DNA of 64,000 nucleotides from Rhizobium sp. ZPR4 (GTDB taxonomy: Bacteria > Pseudomonadota > Alphaproteobacteria > Rhizobiales > Rhizobiaceae): the NCBI RefSeq assembly GCF_040215725.1, contig NZ_CP157967.1:3894001-3958000 (forward strand), given 5' to 3'. Positions within the stretch are counted from its first letter, which is position 1. The number at the start of each line of letters is the position of its first letter. Shown piece by piece: positions 42,993 to 51,802 of the stretch. The translations under genes were made by a program, and so were the position numbers. The notes beneath the pieces were generated by a model. That model was not told where the DNA came from. It saw nothing but the letters and a program-made list of their open reading frames with translations, and did not search any database.

Positions 42993-43448
42993 ATGAGTAC
43001 GCTGGGACTACCAAGCGAGGGCGGTTGCCGTTGCGGACAGGTGCGGTTGAGGATCAGCGCCAGGCCGCTGCTGACCATGGCCTGCCATTGCACAGGCTGT
43101 CAGCGCATGACTGCCGGCCCTTATTCGCTGAGCGCCGCCATCCCCTCGGATGGTTTCGAGGTGACGGCGGGCGAACCTGTCATCGGCGGCCTGCACGGCG
43201 ACGCCATCCATCACTATTTCTGCCCGCATTGCATGAGCTGGATGTTCACCAAGCTTGAAGGTGTCGACTGGTTCGTCAATGTCCGCGCCACCATGCTCGA
43301 CGACCCAAGTTGGTTCACGCCGTTCATCGAGACCTGGACGAGCGAAAAGCTGCCCTGGGTGACGACGCCGGCCAAGCACAGCTATGCCGCGCTGCCGGCG
43401 ATGGAGGAGTATGAAGGGCTGACGAAGGAATATATGGGGCAGGCCTAA
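42993..43448 (+). CDS. GFA-family zinc protein
   Basis: 151 residues of the glutathione-dependent formaldehyde-activating (GFA/CENP-V) fold. Zinc-binding cysteines occur in GGCRCGQVRL, CHCTGCQRM and FCPHCMSWMF. The ATG at 42993 has AGGAGG nine bases upstream; the frame extends far 5' only as a shadow of the amidotransferase gene. Most bacterial members bind zinc, and some may act on glutathione adducts, but activity is often unproven. It faces a truncated ccdA remnant 24 nt downstream. Confidence 0.9.
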   Translation: MSTLGLPSEGGCRCGQVRLRISARPLLTMACHCTGCQRMTAGPYSLSAAIPSDGFEVTAGEPVIGGLHGDAIHHYFCPHCMSWMFTKLEGVDWFVNVRATMLDDPSWFTPFIETWTSEKLPWVTTPAKHSYAALPAMEEYEGLTKEYMGQA

Positions 43449-43472
43449 TGCTGAAGCGGCAAAGTTGTGCCG

Positions 43473-43640
43473 TCAGAACTGGCGATACTGCGCAAAAGGC
43501 AGACCATGTCTTTCGACATCGGCATTCGCCTTGGCAATCGCATCTGTATTTTCGATGAGCCAGAGACGCTCGCGCTCAATTTTGCTGGCGCGAGCGTTAT
43601 TCTCGACGGAAGCTGAGATACCGCTCTTCGGGTCGCTCAC
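43473..43640 (-). pseudogene. truncated CcdA-type antitoxin remnant
   Basis: A 55-codon minus-strand frame from GTG 43640, overlapping the lepA stop (GTGA), to TGA 43473. The C-terminal half reads as CcdA: WLIENTDAIAKANADVERHG then LPFAQYRQF, preceded by ISASVENNARASKIERER, matching the second half of the ribbon-helix-helix and the toxin-wrapping tail. The N-terminal strand and first helix that bind DNA are missing and replaced by VSDPKSG directly after lepA. No ccdB toxin is nearby. It is probably a decayed module, or a short peptide that could still bind CcdB. Confidence 0.7.
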
Positions 43641-45469
43641 TCATCCCCCATCTTCAGCGCGGCAATAAAGGCTTCCTGCGGGATTTCGACCTTGCCGAAC
43701 TGCCGCATGCGCTTCTTGCCTTCCTTCTGCTTGTCGAGCAGCTTGCGCTTGCGGGTAGCGTCGCCGCCGTAGCACTTGGCGGTCACGTCCTTGCGCAGTG
43801 CCTTCACCGTCTCGCGGGCGATGATGCGGCCGCCGATGGCGGCCTGGATCGGGATCTGGAACATGTGCTGCGGGATCAGGTCCTTCAACTTCTCGCACAT
43901 GACGCGACCGCGCTTTTCGGCGGCGGAGCGGTGCACGAGCATGGAAAGCGCGTCCACCGGCTCGGCATTGACGAGGATCGACATCTTGACGAGATCGCTC
44001 TCGCGATAGTCGGTCAGGCTGTAGTCGAAGGAGGCATAGCCCTTCGAGATCGACTTCAGGCGGTCGTAGAAGTCGAAGACGACTTCGTTGAGCGGCAGGT
44101 CGTAGGTGATCATGGCGCGGTTGCCGACATAGGTCAGCTCGGTCTGGATGCCGCGGCGGTCCTGGCAGAGCTTCAGGATCGAGCCGAGATAGTCATCCGG
44201 CGTCAGGATCGTCGCCTTGATCCACGGCTCGCGGAACTCGGCAATCTTGACGACGTCGGGCATGTCGGCCGGGTTGTGCAGCTCGATCTCGGTGCCGTCG
44301 GTCATGGTGAGCTGATAGACGACCGAAGGGGCCGTCGCGATCAGGTCGAGATTGAATTCGCGCTCCAGGCGCTCCTGGATGATTTCCAGGTGCAAGAGGC
44401 CGAGGAAGCCGCAGCGGAAGCCGAAGCCGAGAGCGGCGGACGATTCCATTTCGAAGGAGAAGCTGGCGTCGTTGAGGCGCAGCTTGCCCATGGCCGAGCG
44501 CAGGTCTTCGAAATCGGCGGCATCGACCGGGAAGAGGCCGCAGAACACCACAGGCTGGGCCGGCTTGAAGCCCGGCAGCGCCGCCGCGGTCGGGCGCTTG
44601 TCTTCGGTGATGGTGTCGCCGACGCGGGTGTCGGCCACTTCCTTGATCGAGGCGGTGATGAAGCCGATCTCGCCGGGGCCGAGGCTGTCGACGGCGACCA
44701 TCTTCGGCGTGAGAACGCCGACGCGCTCGATCTGATACTTCGCGTCCGTGCCCATCATGCGGATGGTCTGGCCCTTGGTCAGCGTGCCGTCGATGATGCG
44801 CACTAGAACCATGACGCCAAGATAGGTGTCGTACCAGCTGTCGACCAGCAGCGCCTTCAGCGGGGCCTTTTCGCCGCCCGCGCTTTTCGGCGCCGGCAGC
44901 TTATGGACGATGGCTTCGAGAACGTCGGGAATGCCGAGGCCGGTCTTGGCCGAAATCAGCACGGCGTCCGATGCGTCGATGCCGATCACTTCCTCGATCT
45001 GATCCTTGATGCGGTCGGGTTCGGCCGCCGGCAGGTCGATCTTGTTGAGGACGGTGACGAGCTCGTGATTGTTGTCGATCGCCTGATAGACGTTGGCGAG
45101 CGTCTGCGCTTCCACACCCTGGGAGGCGTCGACGACAAGCAACGATCCCTCGCAGGCCGACAGCGAGCGCGAGACTTCGTAGGCGAAGTCGACGTGTCCG
45201 GGCGTGTCGATCAGGTTGAGGATATAGGTCTCGCCATTGTTGGCCTTGTAGTGCAGGCGCACCGTCTGGGCCTTGATGGTGATGCCGCGCTCGCGCTCGA
45301 TCTCCATATTGTCCAGCACCTGTTCCGACATCTCGCGTTCGGCAAGGCCGCCCGTCGTCTGGATCAGGCGGTCGGCCAGCGTCGATTTGCCGTGGTCGAT
45401 ATGGGCCACGATCGAGAAGTTGCGGATATGCGAAAGCGGAGTGGTGGAATTGGTGCTCATGCGCGCCAT
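43637..45469 (-). CDS. lepA: translation elongation factor 4
   Basis: 610-residue ribosome-dependent GTPase that back-translocates or rescues stalled ribosomes. G-domain motifs: AHIDHGKST (G1), RGITIKAQT (switch), DTPGH (G3), LNKIDLP (G4) and ISAKTG (G5). EF-G-like domains II, III and V follow, then the LepA-specific C-terminal domain with [20 protein letters not shown]. The start may be ATG 45469 or ATG 45460 ([14 protein letters not shown]). Family length is normal. Its last bases overlap the ccdA remnant. Confidence 0.97.
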   Translation of the reverse strand: MARMSTNSTTPLSHIRNFSIVAHIDHGKSTLADRLIQTTGGLAEREMSEQVLDNMEIERERGITIKAQTVRLHYKANNGETYILNLIDTPGHVDFAYEVSRSLSACEGSLLVVDASQGVEAQTLANVYQAIDNNHELVTVLNKIDLPAAEPDRIKDQIEEVIGIDASDAVLISAKTGLGIPDVLEAIVHKLPAPKSAGGEKAPLKALLVDSWYDTYLGVMVLVRIIDGTLTKGQTIRMMGTDAKYQIERVGVLTPKMVAVDSLGPGEIGFITASIKEVADTRVGDTITEDKRPTAAALPGFKPAQPVVFCGLFPVDAADFEDLRSAMGKLRLNDASFSFEMESSAALGFGFRCGFLGLLHLEIIQERLEREFNLDLIATAPSVVYQLTMTDGTEIELHNPADMPDVVKIAEFREPWIKATILTPDDYLGSILKLCQDRRGIQTELTYVGNRAMITYDLPLNEVVFDFYDRLKSISKGYASFDYSLTDYRESDLVKMSILVNAEPVDALSMLVHRSAAEKRGRVMCEKLKDLIPQHMFQIPIQAAIGGRIIARETVKALRKDVTAKCYGGDATRKRKLLDKQKEGKKRMRQFGKVEIPQEAFIAALKMGDE

Positions 45470-45587
45470 ATAGCAGCGCCGCCCCGCGCCGCAAAGCGGA
45501 AAAGCGGGGCTTTGGCGGCTATCTTCACGTTATGTTAGCCTTTTCCGGCCCGCCGCCAGGGAGCGCCGATGCGGACTTGATTCCATC

Positions 45588-45608
45588 ATGAGATCGTGTA
45601 TTTCTCAT
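45588..45608. promoter_or_regulatory. inverted repeat upstream of the XRE-cupin gene
   Basis: ATGAGA (45588-45593) and TCTCAT (45603-45608), 9 nt apart, end 32 nt before the ATG of the XRE-cupin regulator. A candidate autoregulatory operator; no second copy was found. Confidence 0.4.
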
Positions 45609-45640
45609 ATAGTAGAATTCCAAGGCGTGAGACATTGATA

Positions 45641-46213
45641 ATGGCGGATGATGATCTGGAACTGGCGATCGGCGTGCGCATCAAGGAGCTGCGCGTCGCC
45701 CGCGGCCTGACGCTGGATGAGCTTGCCACTGCCTCGGCCGTCAGCCGCGCCATGATCTCGCGCATCGAGCGGGCGGAGGCGAGCCCGACGGCTTCGCTGC
45801 TGTCGCGGCTCTGCGCGGCGCTCGGCCTCTCACTATCGGCTTTCTTCGCCGAGGAAGAGGATGAGGTATCGCCGCTTGCCCGCCGCGAGCAGCAGGCGAT
45901 CTGGCGCGATCCGGGAACCGGCTATGTCAGGCGCGCCGTCTCGCCGCTGGGCACGGGCTCGAAGGTCGATGTCGTCGAGGTCATCTTCCCCGCCGGTGCG
46001 CGGGTCATCTTCCCGCCGAATACGGCGAGCGCCGATATGAGCCAGCATGTCTGGCTGTTCGAGGGCGAGATGGAGGTGACCCATCGCGATGTCACCCATC
46101 ACCTGATGCCCGGCGATTGTCTCTTCATGGGCGTCGGCGACGGCCATGCCTTCCACAATCCCGGCGAGGGTCCGGCACGCTACAGCGTCATCCTCGATCA
46201 CGGCCGTTCATAG
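45641..46213 (+). CDS. XRE-family regulator with C-terminal cupin
   Basis: 190 residues from ATG 45641. The N-terminal HTH (about 8-65) reads LRVARGLTLDELATASAVSR and MISRIERAEASPTASLLSRL. The C-terminal cupin (about 105-185) has HVWLFEGEMEVTHRDVTHHLMPGDCLFMG, binding a small effector. Such regulators often control amino-acid or polyamine genes. The frame extends 5' to 45596 without a ribosome binding site. The GNAT gene follows 18 nt downstream, so they form an operon. Confidence 0.92.
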   Translation: MADDDLELAIGVRIKELRVARGLTLDELATASAVSRAMISRIERAEASPTASLLSRLCAALGLSLSAFFAEEEDEVSPLARREQQAIWRDPGTGYVRRAVSPLGTGSKVDVVEVIFPAGARVIFPPNTASADMSQHVWLFEGEMEVTHRDVTHHLMPGDCLFMGVGDGHAFHNPGEGPARYSVILDHGRS

Positions 46214-46231
46214 CTACCCAAGGACCTTTTC

Positions 46232-46753
46232 ATGACCGATATTCGTCTTCTCTCCGCCGCCGAGGCCCGCGCCAGCCTATCCGATCTCTGCGATGTGCTT
46301 GTCGATTGCGTCAATGGCGGCGCCTCCGTCGGCTTTATGCAGCCTTACGGAACGGCTGATGCCTTGCCCTATTGGCAGGGCGTTGCCGACAGCGTCGAAA
46401 GCGGCGCGACATCGCTTTTCGTCGCCGTGATCGCGGGCAGGGTCGTCGGCACAGTGCAGGTGGGGGCCGCGCAGATGCCGAACCAGCCGCATCGCGGCGA
46501 TCTCAAGAAGCTGCTGGTGCACGGCTCCGCACGGGGCAAGGGCCTTGCCCGCCTCCTGATGGAAGCGGCGGAGCGCGAAGCCGCCCGCATCGGCAAGACC
46601 TTGCTCGTGCTCGATACGGCAACCGGCAGCGATGCCGAAGCGATCTATCCGCGCCTCGGCTGGCAGCGCGTCGGCGTGGTGCCGGATTATGCCATGTGGC
46701 CAGAGGGCGGCCTTTGCGACACGACCATTTTCTATAAGCGGATTGCGGCCTGA
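46232..46753 (+). CDS. GNAT-family N-acetyltransferase
   Basis: 173 residues. The acetyl-CoA pyrophosphate loop of the GNAT fold is seen in LKKLLVHGSARGKGLARLLM (motif A, R/Q-x-x-G-x-G/A) near residues 88-107. It is followed by ERAARIGKTLLVLDTATGSDAE-type motif B sequence and the late IYPRLGWQRVGVVPDYAMWP. It acetylates an amine substrate, unknown. ATG 46232 has AAGGA upstream and it forms an operon with the XRE-cupin regulator. Confidence 0.92.
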   Translation: MTDIRLLSAAEARASLSDLCDVLVDCVNGGASVGFMQPYGTADALPYWQGVADSVESGATSLFVAVIAGRVVGTVQVGAAQMPNQPHRGDLKKLLVHGSARGKGLARLLMEAAEREAARIGKTLLVLDTATGSDAEAIYPRLGWQRVGVVPDYAMWPEGGLCDTTIFYKRIAA

Positions 46754-46763
46754 GAGCGCCCGC

Positions 46764-47369
46764 TCAGGCAGAGAAGGCGGCAGTGGCATCCCGCAACTTG
46801 GAGCCCGATGTCCATTGCATCGCCTTCCAGCCGAATTGCCGCGCCGCCTCGATATTGGCCTCGACGTCATCGATGAAGCCGATCTCGCTGGCGGGAAGCC
46901 CGACGCGTTCGGTCGCCAGCCGGAAGAATTCGGTTGATGGTTTCTGATAGCCGAGGGCGGCGGAATAGAAGATGCCGTCGAAATGCGAGGAGAGCCGGAG
47001 TTCGCCCATCAGATAGGCGGCGCGCATGTGCTCCTGGTTGGTCGCGAGGAACATCCTCGTTCCCCCGGCGCGCAGCGCGGCCAAGTCCTCGAGCAGGCTG
47101 TGGTCGAGACGGGAATCGTTTTCGAACCAGTAGTCGATCAGCGTTCTCGCACTGAGATGGGGTGCGATCCTGCCGAGAACCTCTGCAAGCCTCGGCTCCA
47201 GCGCATCACGTCCAGTGACGATATCGACCCAGCACGTCTTGAAGAACGCCTGTTGCAGCACCTCAAGTTTCAGTCCGAGATCGCGCTCCAGATAGGTGAA
47301 AAGCGGCAGTCCGTCGCTTGGCCGGCCATGAACCAACACGCCATCGACATCGACCATCAGGATTTTCAT
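46764..47369 (-). CDS. HAD-superfamily hydrolase
   Basis: 201 residues. Motif I is MVDVDGVLVHG with the nucleophile Asp near residue 7, motif II is FLATNQEH, motif III lies near GYQKPSTEFF (Lys) and motif IV is GFIDDVEANIEAA. This is the sequence-type HAD (subfamily IA-like) phosphatase/dehalogenase pattern. ATG 47369 has GGAG upstream; the open frame beyond it is a shadow of the divergent deacetylase gene. It is convergent with the GNAT gene. Substrate unknown. Confidence 0.92.
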   Translation of the reverse strand: MKILMVDVDGVLVHGRPSDGLPLFTYLERDLGLKLEVLQQAFFKTCWVDIVTGRDALEPRLAEVLGRIAPHLSARTLIDYWFENDSRLDHSLLEDLAALRAGGTRMFLATNQEHMRAAYLMGELRLSSHFDGIFYSAALGYQKPSTEFFRLATERVGLPASEIGFIDDVEANIEAARQFGWKAMQWTSGSKLRDATAAFSA

Positions 47370-47507
47370 GCCGGCTGTCTCCAATTCCTCAATTGCAGGC
47401 GGAAGGTGCCGTTGTTTGCGATGACCTTCAAGACCGCTCCGTGCTCTTTTTTCTCGTGCGCGATCCATGTAAGCCTTTGCGCCGACAGGATGACGGAGGA
47501 GGCGACG

Positions 47508-48533
47508 ATGCGTGTCATTTACTCGGAAGATCACAAGCTCAGGGACGCGAAGACCGAGCTGCATGATGGCCAGCTCGTCACGCCCTTCGAAGCGCCCTTC
47601 CGCGCCGAATGGATTCTGGCCGCCGTCAGGGAGGCCGGCTTTACCGATGTCGTTGCGCCTGAAGCCCATGGGCTGGAGACGGCGCGCAAGGTCCATGATC
47701 CGGCCTATCTCGATTTTCTCGGCGCCGTCTGGGATCGCTGGGTCGCTGCCGGCTACAAGGGCGAGGCGATCGCCAATTCCTTCCCCGTCAGGCGCACCAG
47801 CCAGCGTGTGCCTGACAATATCGTCGGCATGATCGGCCATTATGCCAATGCCGCCGATACTTCGATCACCAAAGGGTCCTATGAAGCGGCGCTCGCCTCC
47901 ATGCGCTGCGCCCTGACGGGCGCCGATTGGCTGAACGCCGGCAATCGCTTTGCCTTTTCGCTCTGCCGCCCACCCGGTCATCATGCCGGCTTCGATCTCT
48001 TCGGCGGCTATTGCTTCATCAACAATGCCGGCGTTGCCGCGCAGCGCCTGCGCGATCATGGCGCGGTCAAGGTTGCCGTGCTCGATGTCGATTTCCATCA
48101 CGGCAACGGCACGCAGGACATTTTCTACAGCCGAGGCGACGTCTTTACCGCCTCGCTGCATGGCGATCCCATCCATGCGTTTCCTTATTTCCTTGGCCAT
48201 GCCGACGAAGAAGGTGAGGGCGAGGGTCTCGGAACCAATCGCAATTATCCCATGCCGCGCGGCACGCCCTGGGAGGCCTGGTCGTCAGCACTCGACGATG
48301 CGCTTGCCCGCATCAGGGCTTTCGGCGCGGAGGCGATCGTGCTTTCGCTCGGCGTCGATACCTTCGAGCGCGATCCGATCTCCTTCTTCAAGCTGACGTC
48401 GGAGGATTTCACCCGCATGGGCGAGCTCGTCTCGGCCGCGGGGCTGCCCGTCCTCGTCTGTATGGAGGGCGGCTATGGCGTGCCCGAAATCGGCCTGAAC
48501 GTTGCCAATGTGCTGAAGGGCCTCGAAAGCTGA
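47508..48533 (+). CDS. histone-deacetylase-like acetylpolyamine amidohydrolase
   Basis: 341 residues from ATG 47508, chosen for GGAGGAGG eight bases upstream. The deacetylase fold shows CRPPGHHAGFD with the catalytic His pair 158-159, the zinc ligands Asp195 and His197 in LDVDFHHGNGTQDIFY, and the third ligand Asp in SLGVDTFERDP. Bacterial class II-like members without chromatin usually deacetylate acetylpolyamines. A gene for an EamA exporter follows 97 nt downstream and an acetyltransferase lies nearby, but a shared pathway is only suggested. Confidence 0.92.
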   Translation: MRVIYSEDHKLRDAKTELHDGQLVTPFEAPFRAEWILAAVREAGFTDVVAPEAHGLETARKVHDPAYLDFLGAVWDRWVAAGYKGEAIANSFPVRRTSQRVPDNIVGMIGHYANAADTSITKGSYEAALASMRCALTGADWLNAGNRFAFSLCRPPGHHAGFDLFGGYCFINNAGVAAQRLRDHGAVKVAVLDVDFHHGNGTQDIFYSRGDVFTASLHGDPIHAFPYFLGHADEEGEGEGLGTNRNYPMPRGTPWEAWSSALDDALARIRAFGAEAIVLSLGVDTFERDPISFFKLTSEDFTRMGELVSAAGLPVLVCMEGGYGVPEIGLNVANVLKGLES

Positions 48534-48630
48534 GAGGCGCTTGCATCAAAGCGCCTGATCGCAGGATGAAAAGTTTGAATTTGCCAGCATAGGGCCAGAC
48601 CTCTAAAAAACCCGCCAAACGGGAGAGGTC

Positions 48631-49545
48631 ATGGACCAGAAGCTTATCGAAGGTGGCACGGATGGCGGCGCGGCCCTGATGCCGCATCCGGATGTTGCGC
48701 CATCGACCGGCGGCATTGCCGCCGGCGTGCTGATGTGCGTCATGTCCATGTCCTGCATCCAGTTCGGTTCGGCTCTGTCGGCTCCGATCATCAATGCCTA
48801 TGGGCCGGCCGGCGCCACATGGCTGCGGCTCGTCTTTGCGTCCGTCGCCCTGGCGATCATCGTCCGTCCGAAGATCATGAGCTACAGCCGCTCGCAATGG
48901 CTCGGCGTGCTGGCGCTCGGCACCGTCTCGGCGCTGATGACGACCGCGTTCTTTTCGGCGATCGCGCGCATTCCCCTGGGCCTTGCCGTTGCTATCGAAT
49001 TTCTCGGGCCGCTGCTGGTCGCGACCCTTGGCTTCGGCCTTAGCCGCCAGCTTCTGTGGCCGATCTTCGCGGCGATCGGCGTTCTGCTGCTCGCCTATGA
49101 CGGCGAGGAATGGGTCGGCAATCTGCCGGGTATCCTCTTTGCCATCGGCGCCGGCGCGGGTTGGGCCTGCTACATTCTTTTGACGAAGAAGGTCGGCAAT
49201 GCCTTCCAGGGCCTCGAAGGGCTTTCCATGTCGCTGCTGGTCGCGGCGGTGGTGTCGACGCCCTTCGGCTTTGCCTCGGCCGCGTCGCATCTAACGGGTT
49301 TTGGGCTCCTCGAAATAGCTGGTCTGGCACTGCTTGTGCCTTTGCTGCCCTATGTGCTGGAAATGGTGGCGCTCAGGCGCATGCCGACCTCATCCTTCGG
49401 CATCCTCATGAGCCTCGAGCCCGCCATCGGCGCTTTTGCCGGCTTCATTATCCTGTCGCAGCCGATGACACCGTCGCAGATGTTCGGAACGGCCCTCGTC
49501 GTTTCCGCCAGCATCGGGGCAACGATTTTTGCAGCGAAAGGCTGA
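48631..49545 (+). CDS. EamA-family exporter (RhtA-like)
   Basis: 304 residues with ten membrane segments in two EamA repeats. The first helix region MSCIQFGSALSAPIINAYGP and the GATWLRLVFASVAL segment resemble RhtA/YdcZ-type threonine/homoserine or small-metabolite exporters. It is an inner-membrane protein. ATG 48631 has GGGAGAGG seven bases upstream. It lies behind the deacetylase gene and is convergent with the TetR gene. Substrate unknown. Confidence 0.9.
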   Translation: MDQKLIEGGTDGGAALMPHPDVAPSTGGIAAGVLMCVMSMSCIQFGSALSAPIINAYGPAGATWLRLVFASVALAIIVRPKIMSYSRSQWLGVLALGTVSALMTTAFFSAIARIPLGLAVAIEFLGPLLVATLGFGLSRQLLWPIFAAIGVLLLAYDGEEWVGNLPGILFAIGAGAGWACYILLTKKVGNAFQGLEGLSMSLLVAAVVSTPFGFASAASHLTGFGLLEIAGLALLVPLLPYVLEMVALRRMPTSSFGILMSLEPAIGAFAGFIILSQPMTPSQMFGTALVVSASIGATIFAAKG

Positions 49546-49626
49546 GGCGAGGCCCATAGCCTTGCTGCAAATGCTGCCTTTGGCCGTGAGCGGTCATTGG
49601 TTGAGTTTTGGCCCGGCAACGGTCTG

Positions 49627-50211
49627 TCAATCCGGCGTTTGAAGCCTGGCGATCTGGGGCGCAACGATTGCGATGAGCAATCCTGGATCGCCGAAAGCTC
49701 TTGCCGAGAGCATTGCCCCGTGAACCGAGGCCATCAGCATTTGAGCCTCTTCCTCAGGCCGCTTGTCCAGCTGGAAGAGGCCATTTTCAGCCCCAGCCCG
49801 CAGCACTGACGTAAGCCATCCGGCAAGGCTATGGAAATGGCCTTGGACCTGAGAAGCGACCGCTTCCGGCAGCATCTGCATCTCGCTGGCGAGCATCGCG
49901 CAGACGCAGAAGGGCAGCGAGGCGTCCCGAATGCATGAATGCCAGTAGTTCACATAGGCCTGCAGCTGTTCTGAGGGGCTCGAGATCCCTTCGCGCAGAG
50001 ACGTCAGACCCGCCTCCGCCTGCTGCCTGTAGCGATCCACCAGCACCGAGACCAGTTCGGCCTTCGTCGGAAAGTGATGGTGGATGCTCGCCTTCCGGAT
50101 GCCGATCGCAGCGGAGATGTCGGCATAGCTGAAGCCGTTGTAACCTCCCGCCACGATGAGAGACTGCGCGATGTCGAGAATTTTTTCCGAAGTCGAAGCT
50201 ATTGATTTCAT
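49627..50211 (-). CDS. TetR/AcrR-family transcriptional repressor
   Basis: 194 residues. The N-terminal TetR HTH (about 8-55) reads SEKILDIAQSLIVAGGYNGF and IGIRKASIHHHFPTKAELV. The C-terminal ligand-binding domain (about 80-190) resembles that of several AcrR-type proteins. The start ATG 50211 lies 6 nt from a perfect 7-4-7 palindrome, and a matching site sits before the divergent membrane protein gene. It therefore very probably represses both itself and that gene. Inducer unknown. Confidence 0.93.
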   Translation of the reverse strand: MKSIASTSEKILDIAQSLIVAGGYNGFSYADISAAIGIRKASIHHHFPTKAELVSVLVDRYRQQAEAGLTSLREGISSPSEQLQAYVNYWHSCIRDASLPFCVCAMLASEMQMLPEAVASQVQGHFHSLAGWLTSVLRAGAENGLFQLDKRPEEEAQMLMASVHGAMLSARAFGDPGLLIAIVAPQIARLQTPD

Positions 50212-50217
50212 GTCGCT

Positions 50218-50235
50218 GCCTACCTTTTGGTAGGC
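50218..50235. promoter_or_regulatory. TetR operator 1 (autoregulatory)
   Basis: Perfect palindrome GCCTACC-TTTT-GGTAGGC, six bases upstream of the TetR start codon and overlapping its presumed ribosome binding site. It shares both half-sites in form with operator 2 at 50315. Confidence 0.8.
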
Positions 50236-50314
50236 TGGTTGTCAAGATTGCTCCAGCGCTTCTGGTTTTCACAAAACGGTGTTCTGGCATCGTGTTGACT
50301 CGGTGAGTTTATCT

Positions 50315-50332
50315 TCCTACTAGTAGGTAGGC
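50315..50332. promoter_or_regulatory. TetR operator 2 with promoter of the membrane protein gene
   Basis: TCCTACT-AGTA-GGTAGGC has the same 7-4-7 geometry as operator 1 and an identical right half. A -35-like TTGACT lies at 50295-50300, which places the -10 position inside the operator. A further half-site ACCTACC (50344-50350 region) overlaps the ribosome binding site of the gene at 50352. Confidence 0.75.
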
Positions 50333-50351
50333 AAATACAAGGAACCTACCG

Positions 50352-50909
50352 ATGCAAAGCCGCATTTCACCCCAGTCCAACTGGCTGCAATCCTACTATT
50401 TTACACGCGCCCTGTTCTCTATCGCCTGGATTTTCGCCGCGATCCTCTTCAGTGCAAAAGCGCTGCCCACCGCGTTTCTGCTGGTGATCTATCCTGTATG
50501 GGATGCTCTCGCCAATATGGTCGACGCCCGGGTTAACGGCGGCTTTAAGGTTAATCCGTCTCAGGCGTTGAACGTCGTCGTCAGCATCGTCACGGCGCTC
50601 GCCGTTGTCGTGGCCGCCTATAATAGCACCTATGCCGTCCTCGCCGTGTTTGGGGCTTGGGCGATCCTCTCGGGCCTGTTGCAACTCTATACCGGCGTGA
50701 GGCGCTGGCGCGCCTATGGCGCTCAATGGGTGATGATCTTGAGTGGTGCGCAGTCGGCCCTTGCCGGCGGTTTCATGTTCAGCCGATCCCTCGGCACGGT
50801 TGCGCCGACGATTCTGGACATCGTCCCCTATGCGGCGTTCGGAGCTTTTTACTTTCTGCTTTCCGCAATCTGGCTTGCGGTTGCGGCCTATCGCAAAGCA
50901 CATGCATAG
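50352..50909 (+). CDS. small polytopic membrane protein (DUF308-like)
   Basis: 185 residues with about six hydrophobic segments, for example ALFSIAWIFAAILF, ALNVVVSIVTALAVVVAAY and YAVLAVFGAWAILSGLLQLY, ending in a short basic tail AYRKAHA. The arrangement of paired helices resembles DUF308/HdeD-type membrane proteins. Start ATG 50352 follows AAGGAA. It is divergent from a TetR repressor and preceded by a matching operator, so it is inducible. The molecular role is unknown; stress or compound tolerance is a guess. Confidence 0.8.
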   Translation: MQSRISPQSNWLQSYYFTRALFSIAWIFAAILFSAKALPTAFLLVIYPVWDALANMVDARVNGGFKVNPSQALNVVVSIVTALAVVVAAYNSTYAVLAVFGAWAILSGLLQLYTGVRRWRAYGAQWVMILSGAQSALAGGFMFSRSLGTVAPTILDIVPYAAFGAFYFLLSAIWLAVAAYRKAHA

Positions 50910-51075
50910 GCGCCGGCTAACCTTGCGGCGGCGAGGTTGAAGTGACTTGCCGCCGTCGAGAGAGTGAGCATCGCTCACCTCTTGCCGCAGTTGCTGGCGG
51001 CGAAGTTTTGAAGCTCCGCCAATCGCTCGCCTGTCGGCATCTGCCGTCGAGCTCCGTATTTTCGCGTGGCCCGCC

Positions 51076-51543
51076 CTAAACCGTCTTCCTCGCGGGATCG
51101 TCCAGCGCCGGATTATAGAAGAGTGAGAGCGTCAGGCTCTTGGCGATGCGCTCGGCCGTCGCCATGAACCAGTCTCTTGCTTCTTTGGATGGTGCGATAT
51201 CGGCAAGTGTTTCCGAGAAAAGTGCCAGCCATTCCGGAAACAGGTCGGCCGCCATGCCCTCGACGCCGAGATGCGCCTGCACCGGCTTGCCACCATAGGC
51301 GCCGTTCTTGAAGGCGACCGAGGACCAGAAGCGTTTCATCTTGTCCATATGGTCGGGCCAGCGCCCGGCAAGCCGTCCGTCGAACACCGGTCCGAGCCGG
51401 GGATGTGCCTGAACGCGGCCATAGAATGTGTCGACCAGCCTGTCGATGAAGGCGGCATCGATGCCCATCCGCGCCATCTCGGCCTCGGCCTTTTCGCGGA
51501 TGCCGGCAAGATGGGCGGCGCGAGCCTGTATCTCGTTTTCCAT
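51076..51543 (-). CDS. group III truncated hemoglobin
   Basis: 155 residues from ATG 51543, chosen for GGAG six bases upstream; an adjacent ATG at 51546 and a frame to 51657 are alternatives. Globin features: IDRLVDTFYGRVQAHPRLGPVF at the B/E region, HMDKMKRFWSSVAF with the proximal-side helix and GVEGMAADLFPEWLALFSETLAD. It binds haem and probably O2 or NO in the cytoplasm. It is divergent, by about 250 nt, from the iron-regulated mbfA gene. Role (NO or O2 handling) is inferred from family. Confidence 0.9.
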   Translation of the reverse strand: MENEIQARAAHLAGIREKAEAEMARMGIDAAFIDRLVDTFYGRVQAHPRLGPVFDGRLAGRWPDHMDKMKRFWSSVAFKNGAYGGKPVQAHLGVEGMAADLFPEWLALFSETLADIAPSKEARDWFMATAERIAKSLTLSLFYNPALDDPARKTV

Positions 51544-51740
51544 CATAGTCTCCAAGCGGTCGCGTGGAAGTTCGCGGCACTGACTGCTGTCGGCGTTTAT
51601 GTAAGCCATTTCCCGGCGCGACCAAGACGTCATGGAGATGTTGCGGCAATCTGTCAAAGTGTCTTGCTATTTGCCGCGGCCCGATCCGGCGGGCTGCAAA
51701 TTTTTCCGGCGTGATTTTCCCCGCAACGGCACCTCCATGC

Positions 51741-51769
51741 TTGACCGGCGCAGCGACCCACTTTAGATT
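51741..51769 (+). promoter_or_regulatory. putative promoter of mbfA
   Basis: TTGACC (51741-51746), a 17-nt spacer, then TAGATT (51764-51769) as a -10. The -10 end overlaps the ICE palindrome, a position suited to repression by a regulator bound there. Confidence 0.5.
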
Positions 51770-51784
51770 TAGAATAATTCTAAA
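51768..51784. promoter_or_regulatory. Irr-type iron control element (ICE)
   Basis: TTTAGAA-TAA-TTCTAAA is a perfect 7-3-7 palindrome matching the ICE motif bound by Irr in Rhizobiales. It overlaps the start region of mbfA transcription. Irr is present and active under low iron, so it would repress mbfA then and allow expression when iron is plentiful. Confidence 0.88.
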
Positions 51785-51802
51785 GTCATGAGGTTGCCCC
51801 CG

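Noticed and set aside
43465..43668. Plus-strand 67-codon ORF
   Set aside because: Antisense to the ccdA remnant and the lepA end; no ribosome binding site.
47370..48200. 5' extension of the HAD hydrolase frame
   Set aside because: Antisense shadow of the deacetylase-like gene; the real start at 47369 has a ribosome binding site and motif I directly after it.
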